64,000 nt of DNA, taken from contig NC_053205.1 of assembly GCF_905163445.1 (NCBI RefSeq), forward strand, positions 4,402,001-4,466,000, in the 5' to 3' direction. The translations under genes were made by a program, and so were the position numbers. The stretch is from Pararge aegeria (taxonomy: Eukaryota > Arthropoda > Insecta > Lepidoptera > Nymphalidae). Below are positions 13,401 through 28,400 of the stretch, in pieces (the first letter of the stretch is position 1; every line of letters starts with the position of its first letter). The notes beneath the pieces are model-generated. The model had not been told where the DNA came from, did no database searches, and saw only the letters and a list, made by a program, of their open reading frames with translations.

Positions 13401-16400
13401 GCTACTTTTGATTCCATATTTTTGCGGGGTAATTCCTTATGAAGTACACTAATGCATCCTTCAACATTATGTCGTGATTCGGTTACACGTTGTAGAATGT
13501 CGAAGACTTTGTTACCTTAGCAAGTGATCGACGAAAGTTGTGCCGGGGTAACGGTCGCCACCTATGGCCACCCCCTCGCATACACCATCGGCTTCCTTGG
13601 ACAGTACATTGTTGAGTTCATTGCTCATACCACCCGAGCGGGACACGTAGGCTACACTGAAAAATAAAAAATGAAATGAATCATCAGTGGCGGTACTAGC
13701 ATACAAGCCGAAAAGCCGGGCTTGCGTTACAAAAAATATCGCTCCTAAATTTTTCTCGACTATTCCGAAATGAAAATAACAAAATAATTAAAACTGAGGA
13801 TATAGTTACAATGTTTTACTTTTGCTCAATAATGTATATACTCTTTGTCTCCGTTACTGCAAGCACTACGTTTGAATCTATGGCCGTAAAATAAATTTTA
13901 AAAAAAAGCACTACGTTACTTTGGCAGGTAGACTCTGTGGTAGCAACTAAAGTAAATATTGTTAAATATGAGCTCAAATTGTGTGCAAATTGTTTCTGTG
14001 GCGAAATCAAAAAATAATTGGCGATAAACAGGTACATTTTTTTTAATTTCTTAAAAAAAATACAGCTCTTTACTTCACCGAAACCTACGCCAGACTTGTG
14101 TATTTCTCATACTAAGGCCATAAAAGACATCCTAATGGATCTGTAGAACTTTGTTTGATGCTCCCATTCTATTAAATTGTTTGTTAGTGTTGCATTTTTT
14201 TTTTCTAATGAAAAGAATGGTTGGAACGCGGCTGGTTATGACATAAATTACCAGGCATCATAAAAAATAAAGAGAGCAGAACTCATAGAAACCCTAGGAG
14301 TTCTATGATTACTTTTTTAATTTTGGCAAACAGCGCATTGAAACTTCTTTATCCAACCAATTATCAATCGAAATTTCCAATCATAATTTGCATGCCGACC
14401 TTAATCGTAGTGTTTTTCAAAGATTTGTTGATATTGTTTGTCAATTAGCAGAACAAAAATGGTGACTTAGAGATCATGTCGAGTTAAATTTGTCCTTTAG
14501 GTAACTGGGCTTGCTCAAATTCAAAACCCTAGGAACGCCACTGTGTATCATCATCACCGGCGCCTACTGGTTGTCCCCAAGTCAAATACAAATTATGCTC
14601 AGAATTCTATAATATTGCGTCTGGCAAGAAACTATTATAAATTTTATTCAAAACTTGATATATTTCATTTATAGAAAACACAATTGAAGAATGAAATAAC
14701 TAAACTGCATCGCGAGAGATAATAAATGATGTGAAATCATTCATTTTTGCACACTTATGAACACACGCACACACTTACGCACACTCACACTCATTCATGC
14801 TGTTGTGAATATCGTAACTGATTATTTTGTATATGTTGTAATTGTACCTATTGCTTTATATATGTAATAATCTAGATTTGGCCTTATTTTTCTTATAAGA
14901 TAAACCCTTAACCAAAATAGTTTTTAACGCTGTTGGATTACTAATAAATAAATAAATAAATAAATCATGCGCGCTGACTCTGAGTATACCTTTTCATAGA
15001 ACTAAGTTCTATGAGCACTCGTTTAAATTGCAAGCCATAGAGCTGTGGAATGCGCTCCCAATCGACATAAGGCAGTCTAAGTCACTTTATATATTTAAGA
15101 AAGCTGTCAAAAAAACACTATAGTTTACATTAAAGACGACTTGTAATGAGATTTACTGTTGTTAAAGTATTTATGATATGTTCAAGTATATATTAGTTTA
15201 TTATTATTATTTAATATCTAATTCAAGTTTTTGTATGTAAATATTAGTATGTATTTTTAATAATATGCACAACATGCAGTATGTTATAATTTTGTTTTCC
15301 TTATCCAACCTAAGCTTGCCTGGAAGAGATGTTTTTATCTGTGTTTTTTTTTTTATTCTTATTCTGTATTTTTATTTTTGTGCAAATAAAGAATATGATG
15401 GCTGATGAATATTTTTATGAATATAATACACATAAATACTTGTAATATACAGAAAAACACCCAGATACTGAAAAAAATTCATGTTCATCACACAAGCATT
15501 TACCAGTTGTGGGAATCGTACCCACGGCTTTGGACTCAGAAAGCAGGGTTGCTGCCCACTGCGCCAGTCGGTTTATTTTACTTTCTATAATTTTTTTTTG
15601 CTTTTTTAATTTGCCTTTTTTTATGTAACAAAATGTTTGGAAGTCCTTACAAGAGATCTAGGTCCAGTGTGGGCGTTTAAGTATGTTTTGTAATAGTTAC
15701 AATTTACAAAACAGATAGCCCACCTCATATGGTACGAAAACCATCACTTATAACAGTGGCATACTCCAAAGGGCAAGCAAGAAACATTTCCAAACAAGGA
15801 ATATGACAATACGCACATCGTATCTAGCTCCGTTAGCTTAAGTAAGCGTAGTTTGGTGTTTGGGTACTAAGATTATTAATGAAAAATGAATAATAAGGGA
15901 TAATCCCTACTAATATTATAAAGGACAGTGTAAGTTTGTTTGTTACGCTTTCACGCAAAAACTACTTAAGCGATCCTCAAGTGTTAGAAGTATAGGATAC
16001 TTTTTATCCCGATATTAAGCTCGGTTCCTTTGGGAGAGGGGATGAAAGTGTTTGGCGATTTTACACCATAGCTCTGACAAATTATAACCGATTTAAATAA
16101 TTATTTTTGAACTATAGAGGTTATAATATATGTTCAATTTTGCCCAAACTTTGTGTAGATCTGATGAATGTGGTTGGAGATAGAGGATAGAACTCCTCAG
16201 CGGACAGCAGCAAACCCCTCATTTAAGGCTTAGCGATGCTGAATACTTTAATTTTTTTAGAACTACAACTAAATTGAATGCAAAATCAAACGCAGACGAA
16301 GTCGCGGGCAACAGCTAGTATACATATATAGTTATAATATACTAATCGGCCGTCAAAACTAGATGTCGCTAGGCGTTACAGGGGGAATCCCGCTCACCTG

Positions 16401-19400
16401 CCGGGGCGGTATAGCTTGCTGTCCACGATATTGTCGATCATGCCAGCAGTGTTGCCAATCTTGAAGCATCCCGGCTTGATGCCACCCACCGTCGCAGGGC
16501 CGATAATGTTCACCTGGAATTATATATAGTAATTTTTCCTTTATTGTTGTTTACTAATAAATAAATAAATATACTACGAAAATACACACATCGTCATCTA
16601 GCCCCAAAGTTAGCGTAGTTAGTGTTATGGGTACTAACTAAGATGACTGATGAATACTTTTATGAATAACTAGCTGTGCCCTGCAACGCTTCGCTGTGGC
16701 ACATTGTGATTGAATGTTTGAGAAAAATAGTTAAAAACAATCCTCGATGCATATTATATATCATGATAAAATTCCAGCTCGATCGGCGCAGAACTTTTTG
16801 AGTTTTTGAAGCGTACACAAACCAACATAACATTTTCATATATATAGATATACATACATACTTATAATGTATACAGACACTCACATTTTCCCTAATAACA
16901 GTGATGATGCAGTTTAAGATGGTAACGAGCTAACCTGCTAGGGGCACGGCAGTTTTTTTTAACCCCTGCTCGTTGTCTACGCGATATCGCACCAGAACTG
17001 TAAATCGCTTAGCGACAAGTTTTGTCGTTAGGGTGGTAACTAACCACGGCCGAAGCCTCCCACAAAACCAAAACAGAGAAAATTCCCAAATTGACCACAC
17101 CCCTCAAAGCTGCGCCAGGAAGATTTTCAAAATCAATTTCAAGCGGGAGGGGACCTCCCATCCCTCCCTCTCAAACACAGAACTCACCACTGCGCCTGGA
17201 AGGTCATCTTAAAACAGCATACAGTGTGTTTTAAAGTTTTAAGTGGGTGGGTGCCTCCTATTTAAAATCACAGCACTCACCGCTACGCCAGAAAGGTTCA
17301 CAGAATCAGCATACAGTGTGTTTAAAAGTTAAAGGTTGGGGCCTGCCATTGCAAACAAGTACTTACCTCTGCGCCGGGGACGTCAGCAATAACATCATAG
17401 TGTGTTTTAAAGCTTTAAGTTGGAGGGCACCTCCCAAATCGTGTATTTGTAATAGTTACAAGGGTCAAACTGTTTGTTATTGCTATGCCCTGACAGGGCC
17501 TCATGACTATGTAAAGGCATGGATGCAAAAAATAAATAAATAAATAAAACCACAGCACTCACCGCTGCGCCAGAGGTCGACAAAATCAGTGTACAGTGTG
17601 ATTTAAAGTTTTAAAAAAATGTTCGCTTTTAAAAAAAGATGTGTTTTTAAAGTTTTAAGCATTTCAAACAAGTACTTACCACTGCTCTGGGGATTTCATC
17701 AAAAACAGTATAAAGTGTGAATACTGAAAATTATTATGCGGTGTGTTTTAAACTTTTAAAGTGGGAGGGGACCTCCCACTTAAAACCACAGACCGATGCG
17801 CCAGGGGGATTCGGTTAAAGTTTCTTACTCTATAGAAATTTCATGGAAAATGAAAGGATTTTTTTTTTGTTTTCGTTATAATTACAAGTGAAGTTTTAAA
17901 GAATCTGTTTAACTGTCCCGATTTGATCACCTCATGTCATCACTCTCTTTTTCTCCTTCTCCTGGGCCAATGTTCGCTTTTAAAACCTCTCGTCGGTTAT
18001 ACGTGCATCCATGACTTTATGACCATTTATTTATAGTTATTAAGCCAAGTGCGAATATTATTGTCTCCAACTTCAAAAACTAAGGACTTTCATACTAACT
18101 TCCAACCCCTGTTTTTCTGCTCTAGGTGGGGTAGATTTGGATAAAATATTTTCTTAACTTATATATAAGCATTAATTGAAACCAGCGTACTAAATTTCAG
18201 ATTTGAAGACTGAGTAATAAAAAATGAAAATGCCTCAGAATCTATTTTGAATTAAGAATTAGCCTAATTATTTTTAACAAATAATCTTAACAAGTTGCAC
18301 GCTTCGAAGGAGTCAGGTCGGTCTAATAGGTTGTGAAACACACCAACTTGCAATTTGTTCACATTTAAAGAGGCAATAAACTGTTTCCTGACAACGTAAT
18401 AACGAGCACATTCCATCACCGAATGGTGCACATCATCTGTAACACCGCATGTGTCACAGTTTGGAGAAGGTGTCTTTTCCATCAGAAATCCAAATTTGCT
18501 ATGTGCGAAAACAACATATTTTATTTTCAGCCGTTTGTGGAATTAATAATAAAAAAAATGACTCGCCCCTCTCGTGTCAGCCAGCTTAATGATCTTACGC
18601 GTCATATTCTCAGGAATGCCCTCCGCTATAATGACGATCGTGTTGATTTGCGGATGCTGCATCGCCTGTAACGAAAAAAAATAATTTGAATTTTAACCAC
18701 AGTGCTATAAAATAATTCAAAATTCAACTATTTCAAGTAGGCCTAATATAAGCACTTTTGAAAAGTCAAGTCTGTCTGTGTGTAGTGGACTCTACCACCG
18801 GTTCGTAGTGCAGATTCTACCGAGAAGAAGCCGGCAAGAAACTCAGCAGTTGCTCTTTTCCAACATAATTTACATTTTACATTATAACATTCATTGTTCT
18901 ATCTTATGAGAGATGATAGCGGAACTGGATGCTTCCAAGCAACCTTGTCATAAAGAAATTCATCAATTTGTATAGTAACCTCGCTGTAATAAATGTGTTT
19001 TAACATATTCTTTAAACTTATGCATTGGTAGGTCCAAAATTACCTTAGGAATCATATTATAAAAGCGTATACTCAATCCCACAAATGACTTCTGTACCTT
19101 TCGCAGACGATATGCAGATGTCACTAATTTATGACCATTTCTTGTAAGTTGGCTGTTTATATAAATTTTTTTGTTTATATAGACTAATATGTTGTCTTAC
19201 AAATACTATATTGTTATAAATATATTGAGAGGCTATCGTAATGAATCTCTCATCCCTAGGGGCCTAGTCCCTAGTTTTAAATGTACTATATAGTTATATA
19301 TATACTTATACTATGTTTATATAATTAACAAAGTACATAAATCTAGTATATCTGAGATAATATAATAGTGCTAAGTAAATCCAGTTGTCTGAATAATTTA

Positions 19401-22400
19401 GCAAGCAAAAATTCTCGTCAGAAACGACTGAACCGATTTACCGACGAAAACATTTGTAGCCTCTTATACTTTTTCGCTGGGACTTTCGTTAGCGCGATGT
19501 AATAGTGTAAAGCGCCATCTGTTATCGGGACAGTAAATGAGTATCTATAGGTCAGATGTATCACAGTGCATAAAATTATGTAGAAATTCATAATATCATT
19601 TCACTGTAGTTGAACCATTGTATTTACGCATCAAAAGCGCCTTCCAAGAGTCTTAATAGATATATTTTTCAGTTTGTGAGTTTGTCATACGCCTGGAAGA
19701 TATCGCCATTTACGTGATGAGGCCCAACTGATTTAATCAGGTCAAAACTTCTCTTTATCAAGTATACCTTTTTATACATGGGTTTTAGTTTGGTTTAATT
19801 TAAATTTATAAGAACAACACAACATTCTCAAAACATAATATACAAATTTAATCTCCATATTTGACTTTGCAAGGAACACTAAATCGCTTAGCGCCACGAA
19901 TTGTTGGGTAGGGTGGTAGTTTGCCACAGACAAAAAATAGTTATGACCAGAGAAAATTTTACATTTAAATTCCCAAATTGATCCCGTACGTGTAGCATCA
20001 TAGCCCTTTGTCGCTGACTTTATTAACACGCATTTAATTTTTAATAATGGTAGAAAACGTCACGTAAGAAAAACCGTTATGTCATCTCAAATTCGTTTGG
20101 TTCGAGGAGAACGGAGGCAATGCATCAAGACCTTTGTCCTTTTCTCTGTCTCTTTCTTTCTAGGTTATATCTCAATCGCTCATAGAAATTTTGCCTAAGC
20201 GTTAGATGGTTTTGACAACATCGTCCAAAATTATTGAATCGCCGCGTACACTTCAAATAATTTTAATTTGGCTATATACAAGTTAACCCCGTAACTTAGT
20301 ATCATTGAGCTTAAAATAAGAACTCGAAAAGGAGTTTCACTGTTCAAAATCGTATTACCTATTTAAGTTCAAGTAATTAAAAATTAAAAAAAGGTACAAT
20401 TAAAAATAAAAGTAACTAGAATAAAAAAAATCCTTACAGTAATTAATAACCAATGTTGCTGTTTTGGCAGTAATAACGCATTTCAGGGCCAGAATAAGTA
20501 AAATAAAATTATGTACTAAAAAAAAAACATTTTGCAGACTTTGTTCATCGTAATGTCAACATTCCTGAGATGCTACGGTGTCGGAGCAAAACGCGCGAAA
20601 CAGATTCTCCTGCTTTTCGTGGAGTATAGCAAATTAAGCTAAGTAAAAATAATAATTAAATTTTCTTATCCTTATGGTAATTGTGACCCGTCTACACTAT
20701 TATATAAAAGAATAATTAAAAACTAAACTAAATAAAAAAAAAATTGTATATAATGTACTTCTATCAGTACCAAAATTTACCTTAGGTCGTCTTTATTCAG
20801 ATGAAGTTTTTTGGTAATATTTTCGTTAGTGTACAATTGAGAAATAAAATGCCCAGATTTGCCCAATCTCCTTTAGCTCTACATACCTGCATTGTGCTGT
20901 CGTATGCGGATCGCAACGAGGCGAAATTGACAAGGACTGTCGCCTCTTGGTGCTTTCGCATTGCCACGTCCATGTCGCTGAACACTGAAACATTTTTGTG
21001 CGACATATTATTTATTAAGCTATTTTTATTATATAGATATGAGCTGCTTCAACTTATTATGATCGGAAAAGTTACAGCAACAAAGGGTGTTTTTTTTTTT
21101 AATTTTTATTGTGTTCGTTCCTTTTTTCCTTCGACATTGGGATCGAAGACTGTTCTAGGTTGGTACTCAAATATGCTACGTGGATTGCATTGTGGTCATT
21201 GTTTTTGTTTTTTTTTTTCTGTATGCAACTTCTACATTGAGCTTCTACAACCGGGTACCCACTACAATATTTTAACTATTAAGACCTGGTGACTATAGTG
21301 ACTTATAGACCACAAATAATTTCAATATACTATTATTATTACTGTGCCTCGCTGCGGTGGTTTCGAGGACCTCTTAGATTTATATTTTAAAGAAACAATA
21401 TTACTATATTTAAATTAAAAGATTATTAAAAAACCAACTGATCTGTGACACCTATTAAGGAAAAAAAGTTTTTGTGGGTACCTTATAAATTAATTATGAT
21501 TTGGGTAACCTAATTTAATTGAACTCTTATCTTGAAAAGGGATGTTCTATTAACTATAGGTGTATTACATAAAGGTGAAATTATAAGGTTTCACAGGTTA
21601 GGAATACGTCACTTTCTGAGTATGTAACAACTTATCTATTGATTTCTCAGTCCATTTTCCAGTTATCACGAACCAAATGGTTCGTAAAGATTACAGTGTA
21701 CGAGGTTACTTTTGATTCCGTATTTAGGAGCACAGTTCAAGTTGTTATTACGCGTTTTACTGCAGAGAGAGTATTGCGTTACGCTGACGACGTTGGTTGG
21801 TTCGGAACTTATATTAACAAGAGGTGTTAGTCGCAGAAAAAAGTCCTGTAACCTCAGAGAGTGGACTGGAATCGCGAGTGCAGCAGAATTATTTCGCCCC
21901 GCGAAAAATAAACGAAAATTTACGAAGCTGACCAACATTGAGCAACCTTCGTTAGTCGGAGAATCACCGCAAGAAAAAGATTTATTTATATGAAAAAAGA
22001 ATGTTCAGTGAATAAAGGCTAGGCGTTAGCCTGTTAATTAAGCCAACGGTTCAAGTTATTATGACAAAAATATGTTAAAACCCGCCAACTCGCGCAGTGG
22101 CTAAAGGTCTAATCCTCTCTCACCTGAGAGAGCTCAACATTGTTATCTCACCTGGTATGAAAACTTCTTTATTCCCGAAATAGTACTTTTGTTTGTGATC
22201 AGCTGTAAATGGGTAGACTATGGCCACGACGGACGGTTCCGCGCGTCTGCATATGTAGTCGAAATCCAACATGCCCTGAAAAATGTATGGTACTTTATAA
22301 GTTTATGGATGCTTGTAGATGTCTTGATTAATCGCCGCGTTCACGAAAAATATGAATCCTACTATCAGTACAACAAAATTTAAATTCCGTCGCGTCCCTG

Positions 22401-25400
22401 ATTGCGACGCCGCCGGTTCACCACCTTGGCTTTGCTTGCGCGCCGGTACTCTCAAAGAGTATACAAACAAGTTGACACACTATACATATATATACTCATA
22501 ACACATATGCTAATAATAAAAAAGGAAAGATTTGTTAGTTTCTTTGTCTGCGAATTTTGAAAGTACTGATCTAATTTAGCAATCCTTTAACTGTGATGTA
22601 AATTGAATCCACAAGTAACATTTAATTTCAGTAATAGGATTACAGCCTGATATAATGTAATCTTGGTGCAGTATAAATAATCAAGCAGTATGGAAACTAC
22701 GATCAAACGTTTAAAACAGCACTCACACGCACCGACGAAGTCCCACAGCTATTATCGCAGGATTTTAGTAGGGGGTACTGAACCCGGTCACAGCTCTGTC
22801 TAAATTTCAGGTTGCCAGAATGATCAACAACTTTCGTTAGAATAGGCACTTGATAGGTGATTTTCATTCGCCATTATAAAGCATAGACTATAAATTCTTT
22901 TATTTGCCATTTTTGAAATTCAAGGCAAAATTACGTGACTGTTTGGTTGATAAATGCTATATACTAATACTCGTTAAGAGAGTACTTGGATAACAAAATA
23001 TAATTAATTAGGTACAAATTTAATTTATATTTTATTTATTAATTAACATTCCATGATTATAAATTTATTATTCCAAACATTTTTATTATATTCAGCCGAC
23101 ATATTTTGATTATTTTGATGTTTTTTTTAGTTATTATATAAATGAATTTGTTTAAATTAAGATTTGCATGTCATGTATTATGACTAAATATGTAAACCTA
23201 CAATGTTTTATGCAAATAAAAGAATTGAATTGAATTTACTATCAAGACAATGTTATATAGATAATATATTTTCAACATGTTATTCAGACACATAGTCTGG
23301 AAAATATTGAAATTTAAAAAACGAACGGGCGGGGAAGTTTACGTCTATGAGTAAGGTATCGACTTTGCAAATATTATGCTGACATTGCGACACTAAGTAA
23401 AGGGAAATAATAATAAAATCAAAAGTATGATGACGATATACCTGGATGGCGCGGTTCTGCATGCCCCACACGATGGCCTTGGTGCGGTCGCTGAAGAGCG
23501 GCCGGGCGGTGGACAGCTGCTGGCCTAACTCAGCTCGCGTTGGCGCTTGGGAGCACACCAGGTCCAACAGTGCTGGCGTCAGATCTGGCAGGTCGATTTT
23601 TGGTGCTGGCTGTAATCAGAAATAGCGTTTTTCTTCTAATACATTGCATTATCTTTGAGTTCTAGTTTAAGACCTATCAAATATTTGACTCGCCGAATCG
23701 GGAGTGCCTGACTTTTATTGTATTGTTATAGCTTGTGAAGCATCCTTTTGGGAAAGGATTAGGAACTCTAACAATAGAATACTCAGGGTCGTCTGTGAGG
23801 TTATGCAGAGTCCTATTTCAGACTATTGGCTGTATGTTCATCGAGACTGGAACAAAAAATAAAATAAGAACCTATGACATCTGAAAATTAGTTCATTAAC
23901 TATTTCAGTTAGATGTAAGTTTTAATGATATACATTTAATTATAGATCCTTTGTATATAAAAGCTGATATATGGCTTTATATGCCTCTAATAAAAAAACT
24001 TTATTATTATTATTATTATTATAAATACACACACATGAATAGTGTCAACGCCAATGACAGCAGCACGATAAAGCTGATGACTATGATGACGATGACAGTG
24101 TGGACTAACTATGTTTGTGACTAGATAGTGTGAAAAGGGCCTTATTCTATTATTCTATATTGTTTATGATCAAAAGTTTAAATACCAAAATTTGAATTAA
24201 ATTAGTTTACTCCGCTGCGGTTCTTGTGTGCTACTTCAAATAACCAGCAGATACACGAACCTTAGCTAAATTCAAAAATGTTTTATTAATGTAGACCTAT
24301 CACAGACACTTAGGAAGCTTACCCAGGGATTTTCTGTTATTTATTAACTCGTAAACCTCCTTCTTAAGAAGTTGCAATTTATTGGAGTGCAGTCCGACCT
24401 AAGGTCGTTCATTGACCTTGAGCATACCATTCTATAAAACGAAATTTTACAAGCATTCATTCACTGTTAGAGCTATTGAATTGTGGAATGAACTCCCCAA
24501 TGAACGTTAGTCAACGTCACAATTAAAATTGCTGTCACGATCTTGAACAATAAATACTTTTATTTGTGTACTCTTACTCGTCGACATACTCATATTTGAA
24601 TAGGATTTTATGGTATGCCAGAGTATATATTATTTTTTACACAGGTTAAATAAAAACTACCATAGAGCACTGGGACTTAGAAGTTCCTTTCATTAAAACT
24701 AACAACTTTTCAACATTTAGTATTAATTTATTTCATACAAAAAAAAATACTAAAATTATTAAAGTGACATTACACTGTAAATCCAAATACATGTGCTGGT
24801 TTAAACAGCCATTATAATCCACTGTACCTGTTGCCAATCACTACTTTAAGTGTCTTATTGTCTTTGTCTAAAAAGATAAATAAATAGAAATAAATAAAAT
24901 TACTCTATTTTTTTGCTTTGTTTGAGACAGAATATAGCTGTCATTCTCCTCACGCGCCGAGTGCGAGCGAGATTGCAGTACAAACTACACTCACCGCGGG
25001 TTCAGGTTTCGGCAGCTGCTTGGGAGCGTAGTCGAGCTGGTGGTCCGGCGGGATGGGCGCGTGGCCGAGAGCGAGACGGACTATAGCTGTCATGTTGCTC
25101 TCTGGGCCGAACACGTACATTGGGATGCGAAGGCGATGACCGACTTCACGCATTTGTCTAAAAAAAACAAAAAAAAAATGATTTTGCAGTTTTATTAATT
25201 GAAATAAATACCAATCTCACTTTGAATATAAAATATAAAGATAAATATTTATTATAACGATTCTTATAAAAATGATTATTTATTGCACAAAACAAAAAAT
25301 ATTAAATAAAGACAAATTCAACTTTCATACCATTGTATTCTGTCTGTCTTTTTTTTTATCCTTCATCTGTATTTTTATTTGTGTGCAAATAAATAAATAT

Positions 25401-28400
25401 AATTTAAAAATACCCACAATATTATAGTTTAAGTATAATTTCACTAATCAGAACTTCCAATCCAATGCACTTTTCATTTACAATGCATAATCATATCGAT
25501 CAAATACTGATACAAAATTGAATGGATTTATCGTGAGTATCGTGTACCGAGCCGTATACATAACTAGCTAAGACGCGATGACAAATGTCAAAACGGGCCT
25601 GATACTTTTGACACGCTTTATATTAGCTTCACCTGTATGTATGTTTGTATGTAACCGACCACTTTGAGCTCGATTTTGTACCACTTTGAACGGTCAGATT
25701 TCTTTCAAACTTTGTAGACATAGGGTGCTTTTTAAGATATTATCAAAATAATATTCACTCTACTCATATCTGTCAATAAAATATTTATAACTATTGACAC
25801 CATGCACCCCACGCTTTTTTTACAATAAAATATATTTTTTTTATTCACACTATTATTAATTTATATCTATTGAAATTTTTAACACTATTCTTAATTAAAA
25901 TTTATTTTCTATTTTTTAGTTCGGTTTTCTATAAAAAGCGTGTTTTTTAGTTTTTTTTAAACTATTATTTTATTACCATAGTAACTACCATCATTCCTAT
26001 TGTGGTTTTGTGGGTATGTTTGTTTCTTTTTTATTCAATAAAAGTGTATTCATTCATTCATTCATTCACCTTAGTCCCTCCTGGTAGTTGGGTCCACCGC
26101 GCCGTACGAAGATGGTGACGTTGTACTGCAGCAATGCGTCCTTGTACGTCTCGATCGCGGTGATGATGCCGCGGAAGGTGTCCGCAACGTTGGTGAAGTT
26201 GGCTATACCGCCGCCGATGATGAGAACCTGAAGGGGTACAAAATTCAAAATATTTAAAATTCATTACACAGCGATAAGGCCGCCTATTGTATTCTACTCC
26301 AGTCTTTGCGGTAAGGGAAATAAAGGACAAATACAGAGAAACACAACTTTATTGTACACTTAAAACTCTTGATTTGTACAGCACTGTGTACATATAAAGA
26401 GCCGACGGCCGTGTGGCGCAGTGGGCAGCGACCCTCCTTTCTGTGACCAAGGCCGTGGGTTCGATTCCCACAACTGGAAAAGATTTGTGTAATGAACATG
26501 ATTTTTTTCAGTGTCTGACTATTTGTCTGTATATTATAAGTTTATATGTATATCTATATATATAAAAGAGAAAGTGTGTGGGTATGTTCCATATAGGCTC
26601 CGAAGCGGCTGGACCGATTTTAATGAAACTTTCAGGGAATCTCCGGATTGACCTGGCGAGTAATCCTGTACAGTTTGGTGACGATCGGAGCATTCCTATT
26701 TTTGAACTGTCAAACTGTCAAATACAGCTTTTATTTACTATGATGATATTCTATTATTGGGTGCACATGGGTGTAGATAATGATCTTCATCCGCTCGAGA
26801 AGAGAATAGAAGAGAATGAATACGGAGAGAAATAAATGATTTAATATATTATGAAACTTAAATTAAAAATTTAATGATGTAAGTTTATTGTTTAAATAAA
26901 ATAAAGCAAAATCTAGCCAGGCGGATTGGACTGGGTACGCTAGTTATTCATAAAAATATTCATCAGTCATCTTAGTACCCATAACACAAGCTACGCTTAC
27001 TTAGGGGCTGGATGGCGATGTGTGCATTGTCGTAGTATATTTATTTATAATTGTTATAATAAATAATTTCTTCATTGGTCCGACTAATAAAACAGGCCTA
27101 CTTGGAAAAATTAAAAAATTTAAACATTTTTCTTTTATTACAAGCTGGTAAGCGATCATCATCATCATACCAACCCATCACTGGCCCACTGCAGAGCACT
27201 GGTCTCCTCCCACAATGAGAGAGGGGTAAGGCAATCCCTACTAATATTATAAATGTCAATGTAAGTTTGTTTGTTACGCTTTCACGCAAAAACTACTTAA
27301 CCGATTCTCATGAAACTTCATACACATATTCTTTGATGTGTTAGAAGTAATATAGGATACTTTTTATCCCGTCATTAAGCTCGGTTCCTTTGGAAGAGGG
27401 GATGAAAGTGTTTGATGATTGTACACCATAACTCCGACAAATTATAACCGTTTTAAATTTTAAAAAAAATGTACTATAGAGGTTATAATATGTGTTTAAT
27501 TTTGCCCTAACTTTGTGATGAATGTGGTTGGAGATAGAGGACAGAACTCATCAGCGGACAGCAGCAAATCCCTCATTTAAGGCTAAGCGATACTGAATAC
27601 TTTAAAAACAAACTCAAACGCAGACGAAGTCGCGGGCAACAGCTAGTAATATTATAAATATAGTTCGCATTTAACGTTAAATAAAACTATCGGTTGGAAG
27701 TTTGTTCTACAAGACTACATCATTACTTATGAGGAAAACTACGTGAGGAAACCTGCATGCCTAAAAGTTCTCCATGATGTTCCGAAAGCGTGTTAATTCC
27801 ACACACTTGGCCAGCGTGACAGACTGCGGCATAAACTCTTCTATGTATAGGACAGAAGAATCATATTTTGTAGAAGGCCGGAAATAGCTCATAGATATCA
27901 GAATTGTATTTCGGTAATACTTGTCGTATCTCCATTTGCACTTAGCTTTGTTTTTTTTTATTAATATATCTATATTTTATTATATGTGTTTGTATTTATT
28001 TCTATATTATTTTTATTTGTATTAGCTATTTATGTATTATTTTTGTATATAGTTGATGAAGTTTATGTTATGACATATTTTAAAAAATTGCACTATCCCG
28101 TTTCCATAATCATTTTCTTCTTTCATAAAGGGTTGTCTGGAGGAGATCGCTTAAAGAACGATAAGACCGCCTTTGCGCATTTTAATTTTTCTTGTATTTC
28201 TGTTTTCAATATATATTTTATATCTTTAAACAAGCAATTCTTGTTTATATATTGTAATTGGAATTTTGGAATCGGCTCCAACGACTTTTATGAAATTTAG
28301 TATACAGGGGGTTTCGGGGGCGATAAATCGATCTAGCTAGGATTCATTTTCAGAAAATGTCATTTTATTTGTGTTTTCCGGTAATAACCGATTTGGTGCA

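Larger units (their letters stand above)
3556..13515 (-). other. ACLY intron 16, repeat-rich
   Basis: The largest intron between coding exons, about 10 kb. Apart from the repeats listed separately, stretches such as 8870-9530 and 11420-12600 show only AT-rich sequence with phrases like AAATCGGTTCAGCCGTTTTT, typical of eroded Helitrons and other repeats. No protein-coding potential was recognised. Confidence 0.7.
13657..16397 (-). other. ACLY intron 15
   Basis: Contains the LINE relic 14965-15395, SINE-A 15399-15575, a SINE-A scrap at 15800-15890 and the complete Helitron 15904-16318. Between 13660 and 14960 nothing is recognised. Confidence 0.6.

Noticed and set aside
21639..21993. A separate plus-strand gene in intron 12
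   Set aside because: No start context, splice pattern or recognisable domain; kept only as an unassigned segment.
26578..26835. Repeated peptide frames of the type MGMFxIGSExAGPI as a gene family
   Set aside because: They translate Helitron H2 interiors (four copies); the element is non-autonomous and the frames are incidental.
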